Shown piece by piece: positions 15,812 through 24,455 of a stretch of DNA of 52,855 bases. The first letter of the stretch is position 1. Every line of letters begins with the position of its first letter. Where the stretch lies: NCBI GenBank assembly GCA_902799715.1, contig CADCBS010000002.1:1-52855 (forward strand), in the 5' to 3' direction. Source of the stretch: an uncultured bacterium (GTDB lineage Bacteria; Verrucomicrobiota; Kiritimatiellia; RFP12; UBA1067). Made by a program: the position numbers and the translations under genes. A model generated the notes under the pieces. It worked only from the letters and a program-made list of their open reading frames with translations. It searched no databases and was not told where the DNA came from.

Positions 15812-16291
15812 ATGAATGCTATAAAACTGTCTATTTTAGCCGCTGTCGCCGTGTTGTTCTCCGGTTGCCGCACAGGGGATTGTCCGCCCGGTCCAGGCCC
15901 AGGCCCAATGTCCCATGTCGCCAGGAGAATCGTAGGCGATATGGTCACCGATCCGGTATTCAAGGAATATTACAAGAAGATTGCAAAACGCGCCAAGACG
16001 CGCGGGACCGACAAGCCCACGATAACAGTTGGCGATCTTGAAGTCAACGAACGCGGATATTCGGACTACATGCTCTCACCGCTCCGCGACGATCTCCTTG
16101 TCGCGCTACGGAAGACTGGATATTTCTCGGTCAAGGATTCCGACATCAGCGAATCGGCGGACTTTGTATTAAGCGGGAAAATGGGCAAAACGCCGGACGG
16201 GAAGGTTTGGCGCGTCAAGATGTCGCTCCATGACATAGCCAGAGACAACGAAGAAGTCTGGAACAACATCGTGGAGATTGGCGAGGATTGA
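15812..16291 (+). CDS. LpoB-like penicillin-binding-protein activator lipoprotein
   Basis: This 159-residue lipoprotein starts at ATG 15812 after AAGGAGATAA; lipobox FSGC. A short Pro/Gly linker (CPPGPGPGP) is followed by a folded domain with LpoB features: KPTITVGDLEVNERG, LRDDLLVALRKTGYFSV, ADFVLSGKM, SLHDIARDNEEVW. In E. coli LpoB reaches from the outer membrane to stimulate PBP1b. Family members in other phyla form a broad group, so activation of a peptidoglycan synthase is plausible but not shown. Its stop overlaps the next start (TGATG). Confidence 0.75.
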   Translation: MNAIKLSILAAVAVLFSGCRTGDCPPGPGPGPMSHVARRIVGDMVTDPVFKEYYKKIAKRAKTRGTDKPTITVGDLEVNERGYSDYMLSPLRDDLLVALRKTGYFSVKDSDISESADFVLSGKMGKTPDGKVWRVKMSLHDIARDNEEVWNNIVEIGED

Positions 16292-17682
16292 TGAACCCGC
16301 TCTTGACTTGGAGGAGGCTGGCCGCATTCCTGTTCGCGGCGCTTTCATTCACTGGTTGCGCCAGTCAGCAGCTCGTCGCCCGCCGGATGCCGCTTTGCGC
16401 TGGTGTATCTACGGTCCCGTCTCCGGCCACGACGTCCGTGCCAGTGGCGTTCCAGTCGCCCGACGCTGGAATCGAATGCTCGGTGACGGCGCGGAATTTT
16501 CTTGGCGAGCCGATTACTGTCGGACATTTCAATGCTGGCGAGATGGTGTCCGGAGTGTTCCAGGATTTCGCTGGGAGAAATTTCGCCACACCGTCACCTG
16601 TATTGCCGCCTGCCGGAACAATGACCGTTAGAATCTGCCGCGTCACGGCAGAGGAGGCGGGAAGGGGCCGGGTGAAAGCGAATGTAGAGATTGTCGTGGA
16701 GTTGCGCATGAAGGGCTCCGTGCAGCCGGAGTATTCGAAAAACTTCTCCGGGGAGGCAACTGCGAAATGGGTTGACAAAGGTGCGGTTCCCGAGGCGTTC
16801 TACATTGCGAGAGACATTGCCGTAAGAGAGTTTCTGGCGGAATGGCGACGCGGAGACTTGATGACGGAAGTCGCGGGGTGGACTTCTCCGCGCCATGCTC
16901 CCATCATTCGTCCGCCTGAGATCAAGAAATACGATTTCAAGGTGGAAGGCAAGGATGCCTGCCGTGGTACTTGCGTGGTGGTTTGCAATGACTGGGGGAC
17001 GGAGAGGACGAAGGCCTGGGCCGACAAATGGATTGATGTCACGACGCTGGAGCAATGCGAAAATAGTCTCGGAATAAAGCCCGAACGCATACGCATAGTG
17101 CATGTAGAGGAGCAGTTGGAGCCGGTATGCAAGGAATGGCGCATCCAGTTCCGGGCGGCGGCGCATTCGGACAACGACCCTCCGGAATTCAGACGGCAAT
17201 CAATAGAAAAAATCGAGGATACGGGGGTGCATGGTCATATCTGGCAGGGAACATTCACGGTTGCCTGCAATGGCGCAAAGGACGCCGATGCGAAAATTTG
17301 GGCGTACGGTAGCATACGCAGTTCCTTCGGCGCAGTGCTTCGAAAGGCAGGGGTCGCTCATGCTCGCGTGCGCATGGTTTTTACCAGTGAGGAGTTCGAC
17401 GGTGGAAAGAAAGAGTGGACCATCAAGGCTCGCGCGTTTGAAAGGACAGAAATGGTGTTTTCGTTCAGCAAGTCGAACAGGAGCGGATGCATAATCTTGG
17501 ATCCTGACCTGATGGGGCTTGAACTTGAAAAGTCGATTGAAAGGGCAAGGGCTTTCGTGCAGTCCGAAATGGATAAGCGTGTCGGAGTGGGCGTGGAAAG
17601 TGGAACTGCGAAGGTTCGCTACGGCGACTACACGACAGAGCCAGGGAATCTCGTGGTGCTACCGTTCAACTTGGAACGGTAG
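16291..17682 (+). CDS. Lipoprotein of unknown function
   Basis: This 463-residue lipoprotein begins MNPLLTWRRL; lipobox FTGC at residues about 19-22. I see an N-terminal region of about 180 residues with beta-rich character (GTMTVRICRVTAEEAG, VEIVVELRMKGS). Two related segments follow: FKVEGKDACRGTCVVVCNDW ... AWADKWIDV and GHIWQGTFTVACNGAKDADA ... IWAYGSI, suggesting an internal duplication around residues 210-370. The end reads YGDYTTEPGNLVVLPFNL. No family is recognised. It is translationally coupled to the LpoB-like gene, so it likely acts in the same envelope process. Confidence 0.75.
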   Translation: MNPLLTWRRLAAFLFAALSFTGCASQQLVARRMPLCAGVSTVPSPATTSVPVAFQSPDAGIECSVTARNFLGEPITVGHFNAGEMVSGVFQDFAGRNFATPSPVLPPAGTMTVRICRVTAEEAGRGRVKANVEIVVELRMKGSVQPEYSKNFSGEATAKWVDKGAVPEAFYIARDIAVREFLAEWRRGDLMTEVAGWTSPRHAPIIRPPEIKKYDFKVEGKDACRGTCVVVCNDWGTERTKAWADKWIDVTTLEQCENSLGIKPERIRIVHVEEQLEPVCKEWRIQFRAAAHSDNDPPEFRRQSIEKIEDTGVHGHIWQGTFTVACNGAKDADAKIWAYGSIRSSFGAVLRKAGVAHARVRMVFTSEEFDGGKKEWTIKARAFERTEMVFSFSKSNRSGCIILDPDLMGLELEKSIERARAFVQSEMDKRVGVGVESGTAKVRYGDYTTEPGNLVVLPFNLER

Positions 17683-17745
17683 CCGGGACTTCGCCGTTCC
17701 AAGGTGGGGCGGCGATTGGAAAACAAACAACAAAAAAGGCAAAAC

Positions 17746-18096
17746 ATGAAAGCGAAAATGTTTGCGGCGGCCGTCCTCGTCGCGGCAACTGCGATGACCG
17801 GATGCAGGACGTATCCAGGCGTTATTCAAGACAAAACCAAGCCAATCGAGCAGGGTCGCTACACAGTCGTGGGCGATGAAGTGTCCGCCACGGAGAAAAT
17901 GGTATCGATCTTGGGGTTCCCGTTGTCCGATCTCCGCGGATCGGCCGGCCGCCGAATGTACAAAAAAGCTCTCCAGCAAGCGCCCGGCGCCGACGCGCTC
18001 GTAGAGTACACGGTCGATATGAAGTCGCTTGAACTCTACTGGCTTACGATCAACTGGTACACCCTTACGGGTACGCCTGTCAAGACGGACAAGTGA
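17746..18096 (+). CDS. Small lipoprotein, possibly TRL-like
   Basis: This 116-residue lipoprotein starts at ATG 17746 (an in-frame TTG at 17704 is less likely because its extension is charged and precedes the signal). The lipobox is MTGC. The body (GRYTVVGDEVSATEKMVSIL, YKKALQQAPGADALVEYTVD, WLTINWYTLTGTPVK) resembles small lipoproteins of the TRL type, in which a conserved GADxL motif is followed by beta strands. Family assignment is tentative. It closes the first run of island genes. Confidence 0.7.
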   Translation: MKAKMFAAAVLVAATAMTGCRTYPGVIQDKTKPIEQGRYTVVGDEVSATEKMVSILGFPLSDLRGSAGRRMYKKALQQAPGADALVEYTVDMKSLELYWLTINWYTLTGTPVKTDK

Positions 18097-18523
18097 GCAG
18101 TCCCGTGTCCTGCGACCGGCGCTACGCCCGCCAGCGGTGCGTTGCGCCTGCCGCAGGCGGGCAGACGAACGCCGGACGAATCAATGAGCCAGACCTGTCC
18201 TTGCGCGGCTACGTTTCATTTAGGCTTGTATATTGCGCTTCCGGGAGGCTCTTGACGGGGTGTGGCCAAGATGAGCCGGAATGGGACGATGCAGGATTGC
18301 GCCACCAGGCTGATCGGGTGCCCGCCCGGTCTCCGGCGATGCAGTCTCAAGGGCTGTGTGAAGCTGCCTGAGCCATGAGCCAAGGGGGCGATTCGTCGAT
18401 GGCGTAAGTCTTGTTGACTACAGCGGCGTATCCAGGAATCGCGAGCGCCCGGACATCAGAAACGTAGAACTGGTTTAGAGTTTATTGCAATACAATATTG
18501 GCAGAAAAGGAAAGGACCGTGAA
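18097..18523. other. Intergenic region with hairpin between the two island operons
   Basis: This 427-base stretch has no supported gene. A perfect 6-bp inverted repeat CGCCTG-CCG-CAGGCG at 18145-18159 sits in a longer GC-rich fold and may end the first transcript. A TACAAT at 18491-18496 is a possible -10 for the next gene, without a good -35. On the minus strand 18363-18480 reads protein-like (SDVRALAIPGYAAVVNKTYA), perhaps a gene fragment. Confidence 0.5.
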
Positions 18524-19660
18524 ATGACAATCTCATTTAAAGCGATGACATTCGCTTTGACAGTGGCAGGAGCCGGCGCATGTCTGGCAACGGCGGCGGA
18601 TGCCGCCGCACCGCGCAGGGTGGTGCTTGTGGTCCAGAACCACGCTAAACCCGATAAAGATGTCCGAATCAATTCGCTCACCACCACGCTTACAACTGAA
18701 TTGGCAGGAAGCGTTCTGCAAGTGATTAACCCGTACAACGCCATCGGGCAGGATATGAACAGAACCGATGCCGGGGAAACCTTGCCTGCTTCTTCCGCCA
18801 CAGGCATAGCGAGGAAACTTGGCGCGCATGGCGTAATCACTGCCACAGTCACCGACATATTCGAATCCATTAGCCGTACACCGTCAGGCGTCGCGTACGT
18901 TACATATAAGATAACGTTTTCAATCAATCTTGCGGACGCGTGGAGCAATGCCACAATCTGCGGCGCTACCGTTGAACTCCCGCCAAGCGAGCCGCACAAA
19001 TTATCTGCACACGGCGATTCAAAACGCACTGAACACATGTCCGCCCTTTTGAACAGTGCGGGGAAAAAATGCGCCGAAATCCTTTTGCAGGACCCGGAAG
19101 TGAAGAAATGGCAGCCAACGCCTCCAGCGCCCAAACTGCCGCCGGAACCGCTTTTGCGGGATGATTTGCAGCGTGCGCTTGAGACGCTTTCCGACAAGAT
19201 GCTATTGAACTCCAGATTTAATGAGCGACATGCAGCAGTCGTCGAACGTCGCAGCGGGAAAAAGCCTGTCGTTGTTGTCGGCGGTATCGGGGATTTGACG
19301 CATGGAGAGTCGCCGTGCAGAAAACTTGCCAATTACCGCGATCTTGGCAGGGATTTTCTCCAGACGAGGCTCGGAAAGTCGTGCCGCCTTGACGTCAAGG
19401 ACCTGGCGGCGGTTGAGGAGATGCGGCCCTTTGTCGTGAATTCGCCGAAGGACCCTCTTTCCGACAGGGCTCTTCTGGAGGCTCTGCGCAACTACGTTTC
19501 GCCCGATTTCCTCGTCGCCGGACATGTCAAGTACGACGCTGAAAACGGCCTTGGAACGTATTTCATACATCTTGGTGTATACGATTTCCTTCTCGGCGTC
19601 GTTGTATGGGAGGATACGGTTGAAGTCGTCAAGTCACTTCCGGAAGGAGGAAAACAATGA
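18524..19660 (+). CDS. Exported LpoB/CsgG-like protein
   Basis: This 378-residue protein has a Sec signal ending near ADAAAP. I start at ATG 18524. The N-terminal domain (RRVVLVVQNHAKPDK, ASSATGIARKLGAHGVITAT) resembles CsgG/TolB-N-type folds that assemble in the periplasm. The C-terminal half (RDDLQRALETLSDKMLLNS, KKPVVVVGGIGDLTHGE, LGRDFLQTRLGKSCRLDV, FLVAGHVKYD, VYDFLLGVVVWEDTVEVVKS) matches the LpoB domain point for point. It is thus a second LpoB-like protein in this island, here without a lipid anchor. Its last codons overlap the next gene by 4 bases. Confidence 0.75.
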   Translation: MTISFKAMTFALTVAGAGACLATAADAAAPRRVVLVVQNHAKPDKDVRINSLTTTLTTELAGSVLQVINPYNAIGQDMNRTDAGETLPASSATGIARKLGAHGVITATVTDIFESISRTPSGVAYVTYKITFSINLADAWSNATICGATVELPPSEPHKLSAHGDSKRTEHMSALLNSAGKKCAEILLQDPEVKKWQPTPPAPKLPPEPLLRDDLQRALETLSDKMLLNSRFNERHAAVVERRSGKKPVVVVGGIGDLTHGESPCRKLANYRDLGRDFLQTRLGKSCRLDVKDLAAVEEMRPFVVNSPKDPLSDRALLEALRNYVSPDFLVAGHVKYDAENGLGTYFIHLGVYDFLLGVVVWEDTVEVVKSLPEGGKQ

Positions 19661-20871
19661 AAAGGCGCATCGTTTTTCTGTTCGCGGCGTCGCTTGCCGC
19701 CTCTGCCGTGCTAGCCGAGCCGCGCAGTGTGGCGCTCATCGTGCAGAACCATTGTTCCGGCGGAGTGGAGCCGCCTTTGTCGCAATTTGCGGACAGGCTT
19801 GCGTCAAAGCTGACCACGCCTGAACTTTCCTTGGACATCCCGGCTAATTCCATCGGCGTGTCGCAGAATGCCAAACCGGCTGGCGAGAAGATGCCGCCAG
19901 CCTCTGCAAAGGCGTTGGCGCAAAGCCTTGGGAAGGAAGGCGTGCTCATTGCGTCCGTCCAGCGGTGTACGGCTATGACGCTCTCGGATCCGGCAATCAC
20001 GGCACACCGCATTTCCGTCTCGATGACCTTGACGCTTTACGATGCGGTGACGGGCGGATCCATCTGCTCCGTGTCGTTGGACAATCTGGGCAAGACTCTT
20101 GATGACGCCGACGCGAAGACAAACACCTCTTTGCTGTATGAAGAGGCGCTTCGTGAAGCCGCCGACAAGGTATCTCAGGAATTTCTCAAGGAATTTGGCC
20201 GCGCAAATTGGAGTCCTGCTTCCGTAAAGAAAGTCAGGGTCTTTTTCGGATGTAACGTTCTTGGCGCGGATGTGAAGATTGACGGTCAGTCCTACGGCAC
20301 ATGCCCCATGGAACTTGACGTCACCGTCGGATCCCATAACTTGAAGGTTTCGTATCCGCCCTACTACTTTGACTTTGAGAGCCTTGCGAAGTTCGAGGCC
20401 GATGGCCAGACCTACAAAGTGGTCCTGCAAGTCAACGAATTGGGCGAAGAGCAGCGGAATCGGGCGCTTGAATACGAGACGAAACTTGTCGAGCTTAATA
20501 AGTCGCAGCTTGAATTGGAGAAGATCAAGGCCGACAACTCGGTTGAATACGAGAAGAAAAAGTTGTCGCTCGAGAGGGAAAAGAAGTCGATTGAGGCGGA
20601 ACGCAAGGAAAGGTGCGCGCTCTTCAAGAAACAGCTGGAGCTTGCGGATGCGATGCTCAACCGCTACGTACGTACTGGAGAGGTTGACGACTACGTACGT
20701 CGGAAAATCGCAGATGGCAAGTCCGTGTTCTGGAGCAATAGTTTCAATCGCGTTATTATAACGGACGGAACTGCCGAGAATGTCGAACTTTATGCCGATG
20801 TGGATGAAATTGTCATCGCGCAAGATCAGAATGAAAGTCTAAAACTCTACCAAAAATTCACAAAGCGTTAA
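19657..20871 (+). CDS. Exported PEGA-domain protein with coiled coil
   Basis: This 404-residue protein has a Sec signal (MKRRIVFLFAASLAASAVLA). Residues about 20-180 are homologous to the N-terminal domain of the preceding protein: EPRSVALIVQNH mirrors PRRVVLVVQNH, and ASAKALAQSLGKEGVLIAS mirrors ASSATGIARKLGAHGVITA. Residues about 190-230 form a PEGA-like unit (DVKIDGQSYGTCPMELDVTV, GSHNLKVSYP). Residues about 265-335 are a charged Glu/Lys coiled coil. A C-terminal strand-rich part follows (VIITDGTAENVELYADVDEI). The paired N-domains suggest the two proteins interact or arose by duplication. Confidence 0.75.
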   Translation: MKRRIVFLFAASLAASAVLAEPRSVALIVQNHCSGGVEPPLSQFADRLASKLTTPELSLDIPANSIGVSQNAKPAGEKMPPASAKALAQSLGKEGVLIASVQRCTAMTLSDPAITAHRISVSMTLTLYDAVTGGSICSVSLDNLGKTLDDADAKTNTSLLYEEALREAADKVSQEFLKEFGRANWSPASVKKVRVFFGCNVLGADVKIDGQSYGTCPMELDVTVGSHNLKVSYPPYYFDFESLAKFEADGQTYKVVLQVNELGEEQRNRALEYETKLVELNKSQLELEKIKADNSVEYEKKKLSLEREKKSIEAERKERCALFKKQLELADAMLNRYVRTGEVDDYVRRKIADGKSVFWSNSFNRVIITDGTAENVELYADVDEIVIAQDQNESLKLYQKFTKR

Positions 20872-20885
20872 GGAAAAGTTCAGGC

Positions 20886-22397
20886 ATGGTATTTATTAGT
20901 CGCAGGGCGGTCCGCCTTTTCGCCTGGGCTTGGTTGACGCTTGTGCTGACCTTTGCCGTTGGTGGGCGCGTGCGCGCCGACGATTATGTCACGGACAAGA
21001 TGCCTTCACAAGCCGCCAAGGCGTACTTCACCGCCGTTCCCAACGACATGCCCGCACGGAAAGTCGTTCGGAACCAACAACAGAAGGTCGACGAAGGTGG
21101 GGCGTACTTCACCGAAGACGGTACGATTTCGATACCGCCTCGCGGAATGGTGTCCTTCAAGATGGCCGGCAGATGCATGGATCCGCATCTCCCGGCTCCG
21201 GCGTCGGGCGAGCCGATGCAGTTCGTCGACGCGAGCAAACTGATACCGGAGAAGCTCCGCGGCATGTACGACAACCTCGTCAAGCGCATGTCTCAAGGGG
21301 ATCCGAAGGTGTTGAAGAACAATCCGCAGCACCTCGTTTGGGCGATCCGCACGGCCGGCACGGACGATCCTCTCGCCAACAATCTCTCGGATTCGCAACT
21401 TGAGGTTCTGGACGAGTGTGCCGGACGGCGCGGCGCATTCATGAAGTACCATGAAAAGGCGAAAAGGCGCAATGCCCGCAAACGCAGAAAGGACCGCTCG
21501 AGGGCCGCCTGCGGAAACCGCATTTCGGTGGGTGGCATGTCCTATGACGGTGCCGATCTGCGCGGCACGAACGCCGTAAGGAGAATCGAATCGCACATCA
21601 GCACGTTGACGGAGATGGGCGAGAAGTCTAAGGAGAGAACCGCGTCCGATTTCCGCTACGGCGAAATCGAGGAAGAGTTGTACTCCGACATCGCCTGCGA
21701 TGGCGGCCTGTCGTTCACGGCGCGGATTTTGAATGCGTCAAACCGCCGAAAGGAATTCCGCGCGGCGGATTTCGTCGCGCAGGTGGGGAACGGTAGCAGG
21801 AAGGGCGGGATGCGCCAGCGTGTCACGATGGGAATCCCCGACGAGTTCATGATGGTTGCCGGCGCGCTGCGCGAGGGTGTTGAGATTGACCGCGACATGA
21901 CTATGGCCGAAATCGAGGGGGAGATTACGCAGCGTCTGCGCGGTCGCGCCTACAGGAGACGTGCCGCAAGGAGCGGCGAAGGCCGTACGCGCACGGAGCG
22001 CAAGACGGAACGCGCACGCCGCACGAAACGGGGCGAAGACACGACGATAACGGAAGTTACGCCTGTTCCGCCAGTCTCGCCCGTCGAGACTGTCAGTCCT
22101 GTCGTGGCGATCGTGACGAACAACGTCCCAGACAGCTTGTCCGTCCGCGTCGTTTCGTCGGAATACGACGCGGACTCGCAGCAGGGTGCTCTTTTGCTTG
22201 AAATTGAGCGCGGCTCGTTCCGAGATGCGGCGAAGTACATTCGAAAGAACTTCTTTGAACTGTTGCGCAGGAAATCCCGCGACGGGACGGCGCGGATGCC
22301 CGCAGACGCCAATCTGGAGATCGTTTCCATCTCAATAAACGAAGATGACCTTTGTGAAGTGAAATTCAAGACGAAAAGCGATGCGAGGATGAAATGA
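20886..22397 (+). CDS. Secreted basic protein of unknown function
   Basis: This 503-residue protein has a signal peptide ending in RVRADD. Residues about 80-180 (ISIPPRGMVSFKMAGRCMDP, KLIPEKLRGMYDNLVKRM) look like a compact helical domain. Two strongly basic segments follow, around residues 190-215 ([16 protein letters not shown]) and 355-385. A Pro/Val/Thr linker (VTPVPPVSPVETVSPV) leads to a final domain of about 90 residues (GALLLEIERGSFRDAAKYIR, FFELLRRKSRDG). The basic stretches could bind nucleic acid or anionic surface polymer. I do not recognise the family. The next gene overlaps its stop by 4 bases. Confidence 0.65.
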   Translation: MVFISRRAVRLFAWAWLTLVLTFAVGGRVRADDYVTDKMPSQAAKAYFTAVPNDMPARKVVRNQQQKVDEGGAYFTEDGTISIPPRGMVSFKMAGRCMDPHLPAPASGEPMQFVDASKLIPEKLRGMYDNLVKRMSQGDPKVLKNNPQHLVWAIRTAGTDDPLANNLSDSQLEVLDECAGRRGAFMKYHEKAKRRNARKRRKDRSRAACGNRISVGGMSYDGADLRGTNAVRRIESHISTLTEMGEKSKERTASDFRYGEIEEELYSDIACDGGLSFTARILNASNRRKEFRAADFVAQVGNGSRKGGMRQRVTMGIPDEFMMVAGALREGVEIDRDMTMAEIEGEITQRLRGRAYRRRAARSGEGRTRTERKTERARRTKRGEDTTITEVTPVPPVSPVETVSPVVAIVTNNVPDSLSVRVVSSEYDADSQQGALLLEIERGSFRDAAKYIRKNFFELLRRKSRDGTARMPADANLEIVSISINEDDLCEVKFKTKSDARMK

Positions 22398-23746
22398 CAA
22401 CGAGGATGGGATTGCGTTTCGTTTTTCTTTCATTGGTTCTTTCTTGGGCAAGAAGGGACGCGATGGCGGAAGGTTCTGTGCAATACAAGCCAGGGAATGC
22501 CCGGCCCGACAACCTGCAGTACTGTCCTACCGCGCCGGCTTCTGGACAATCGATTTCTTATGCGCCTCAGGGCGCGTTAATCAAAAAGATCACCAAGGCA
22601 AAGGATAAGGCTTATAATAATGCATGGTCTGGGACGCGGGAAGACCTTGAAGCAATCGTGAATAAGGCTGAAAACGCGTATGGTAAATTTGAGGGGTCAA
22701 AGCATTTGGGGCGTAATGCCACCATGCTTGTGCCTGCGACATTGGAAGAAATGGAAAAAGAGATGGCTCTTTTCGGGAATCCTCATGGATGGGGCATTGA
22801 AGGGTCAGATAAGTTTCATCAACCTTCAGGACAAGATCGTCCCAATGTCAAATATACGACTCTCAAAGGAGATAGGAACAAGAATACGAATCAACAGAAG
22901 GGGTATGAAGTCGTTTATAACAAGGTGACCGGAAAGATTGTGACGGATGGATATATGGGAACAAAAAATTTTGAACCTTTGTATAAGTGGAACCTGAATC
23001 CGTTGAGTCATGCTCGGAAAGATATGCGGCCACACAGGAAACATTGGTTTAAAAACCAATTTGAAAAAGATGGCGACCAATACAAATATGTCGGCATTCT
23101 CTATGAACGTGATCCAAGTAATCCTGACAAATTTTACATCATTGACGGCCAAACAGGATTGCCGATGACCCCGCAACAAGTGTCGGAGATGCCTACAACA
23201 TTGAGTGATATGTGGAAAAGCATGGGACTTGTTTGTGTCAAGAATGATGCAATGGATATGGCAGAGCCTGATCAATACCGTGGCGAAGGCAAGAGCGTGA
23301 TCGACACTTCCGCTCTTGAAGCCTGTTATGCGAAACTGGACCGGTTGTTGGATGAATTTATAAAATCCGCCGAAAGAATCCTTGCGTCGGGCCAGGGGCG
23401 GCTTTCGAAGCACCAAATAGAAGAATTGAACGAGAGCAGAGAGGAGATTGTCAAAGTGTGCCTCGAAGCAGTCAGGGAGCTGTACACTCTTGACTGTTCC
23501 GAGGAAGAGAGGATTCGGATTGACCGAGAACTAGGGGCTTCGGTCATGAAAAAAACGCGCCGAATGCTGGATTTACTTGAGGGATTCAAAAAGAAAGGAT
23601 GGTTGACCGCTTCCGACATCCCCAATATCTGGGATGCCGCAGAGGCGACTAAGGCAGCCGAAGCAGGTGCGAGGGCGCGCGAGGAGGCGCGAGCCCAAAA
23701 GAAAAAAAACAAGGGCTGTAGTAACGCTCGCCCTCCCTCCCGTTGA
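22394..23746 (+). CDS. Secreted protein with polymorphic-toxin-like central motif
   Basis: This 450-residue protein has a Sec signal (LRFVFLSLVLSWARRDAMA). Around residues 165-215 it reads KGYEVVYNKVTGKIVTDGYM, GTKNFEP and then HARKDMRPH. I associate this series (E-x-VY ... VTD ... MGTxNF ... HxxKDxxP) with modules near the C-terminus of polymorphic toxins, but this is from memory of the pattern. A helical C-terminal region of about 130 residues follows and ends in a basic tail. Codon use is visibly more AT-rich here than in the flanking genes, a sign of recent transfer. It is translationally coupled to the preceding gene. No obvious immunity gene follows. Confidence 0.6.
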   Translation: MTTRMGLRFVFLSLVLSWARRDAMAEGSVQYKPGNARPDNLQYCPTAPASGQSISYAPQGALIKKITKAKDKAYNNAWSGTREDLEAIVNKAENAYGKFEGSKHLGRNATMLVPATLEEMEKEMALFGNPHGWGIEGSDKFHQPSGQDRPNVKYTTLKGDRNKNTNQQKGYEVVYNKVTGKIVTDGYMGTKNFEPLYKWNLNPLSHARKDMRPHRKHWFKNQFEKDGDQYKYVGILYERDPSNPDKFYIIDGQTGLPMTPQQVSEMPTTLSDMWKSMGLVCVKNDAMDMAEPDQYRGEGKSVIDTSALEACYAKLDRLLDEFIKSAERILASGQGRLSKHQIEELNESREEIVKVCLEAVRELYTLDCSEEERIRIDRELGASVMKKTRRMLDLLEGFKKKGWLTASDIPNIWDAAEATKAAEAGARAREEARAQKKKNKGCSNARPPSR

Positions 23747-23815
23747 AACGGCCGGAATCGCCGGCGGAGAGCCGTTTGGAAAGCAAAGGATAAAGATACG
23801 GCTGTCCGTAATCGC

Positions 23816-24085
23816 TTGGCTGTAGTTGCCGTGGTGCTTGCGTTTGGTGCGCAGTGCGTTGCGGCGCCATTGTCGCTGAGAGTCAGCAAGAAGCAGATGC
23901 ATTCCGAAGGTGGAGGCGGATTGCGTTCAAACTACAGCAGTTCGACAATCAGGAAATGGACGACGTATGAATACCAGATTTCCGCGAATGTTTCGCAAGG
24001 CGAAACCATGAATGTGGATGTCGAGACGCCTTTCATCTCGCGAGGCTGCAACGCGCCGCTGCCGGTCATGGCGCAAGGCGGATGA
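23816..24085 (+). pseudogene. Truncated secreted-protein gene
   Basis: An open frame reads LAVVAVVLAFGAQCVAAPLS, a signal peptide, then WTTYEYQISANVSQGETMNV and DVETPFISRGCNAPLP before a stop. The only upstream start is a TTG at 23816. The last 15 codons overlap the 3' end of vapC, which is on the other strand. The sequence looks like the first 75 residues of a longer beta-rich exported protein whose remainder was lost when the VapBC module arrived. It may be silent. Confidence 0.5.
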
Positions 24086-24455
24086 GTCCGCCGACGGAAT
24101 CGAAATGGCGGTCGTAGGAAACGAGACGCGCGCCGGTTTCAAGCGCGGTCGCGGCGATCCAAATGTCGTTTTCCGGTATCGGCGCGCCTCTTTTCGCAAG
24201 GGCGGCCTTCACGTAGCCCCATCTTTCGGCAATGGACTGGGTCACAGGCTGGAACGAAACTTGCCCCTCCTCAAGAAAGGAGTCGAGCAATGATGCGTTC
24301 TCGCAGGGCCTGCCGCCGCGAAGGAATCCGTATGTCAGTTCGGCATATACCGCCGCCGGCACGAGGATTTCGTCGCATCCGTTCAGCAATTCAAGAAGTT
24401 TTTTGTTGCCACGCCGAAGGTTGCTGTAGGCGTTTGTGTCAAGGCACACCTTCAT
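24066..24455 (-). CDS. vapC: VapC-type PIN-domain ribonuclease toxin
   Basis: This 129-residue protein begins MKVCLDTNAYSNLRRGNKKL. It carries the PIN-domain acidic residues in LDTN (residue 6), VYAELTYG (Glu near residue 39), PENDIWIAAT (Asp near residue 97) and SYDRHFDSV. These coordinate Mg2+ for RNA cleavage. Its ATG overlaps the stop of the upstream antitoxin gene by 4 bases (ATGA), typical of type II modules. Confidence 0.93.
   Translation of the reverse strand: MKVCLDTNAYSNLRRGNKKLLELLNGCDEILVPAAVYAELTYGFLRGGRPCENASLLDSFLEEGQVSFQPVTQSIAERWGYVKAALAKRGAPIPENDIWIAATALETGARLVSYDRHFDSVGGLIRLAP

Noticed and set aside
18093-18371. A 92-codon frame after the TRL-like lipoprotein gene
   Set aside because: It has no ribosome site or motif and runs through the hairpin region; composition is that of non-coding DNA.
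18363-18480. Protein-like minus-strand fragment (SDVRALAIPGYAAVVNKTYA)
   Set aside because: It has no start codon in frame and no recognised family; it may be a gene remnant but is too short to call.
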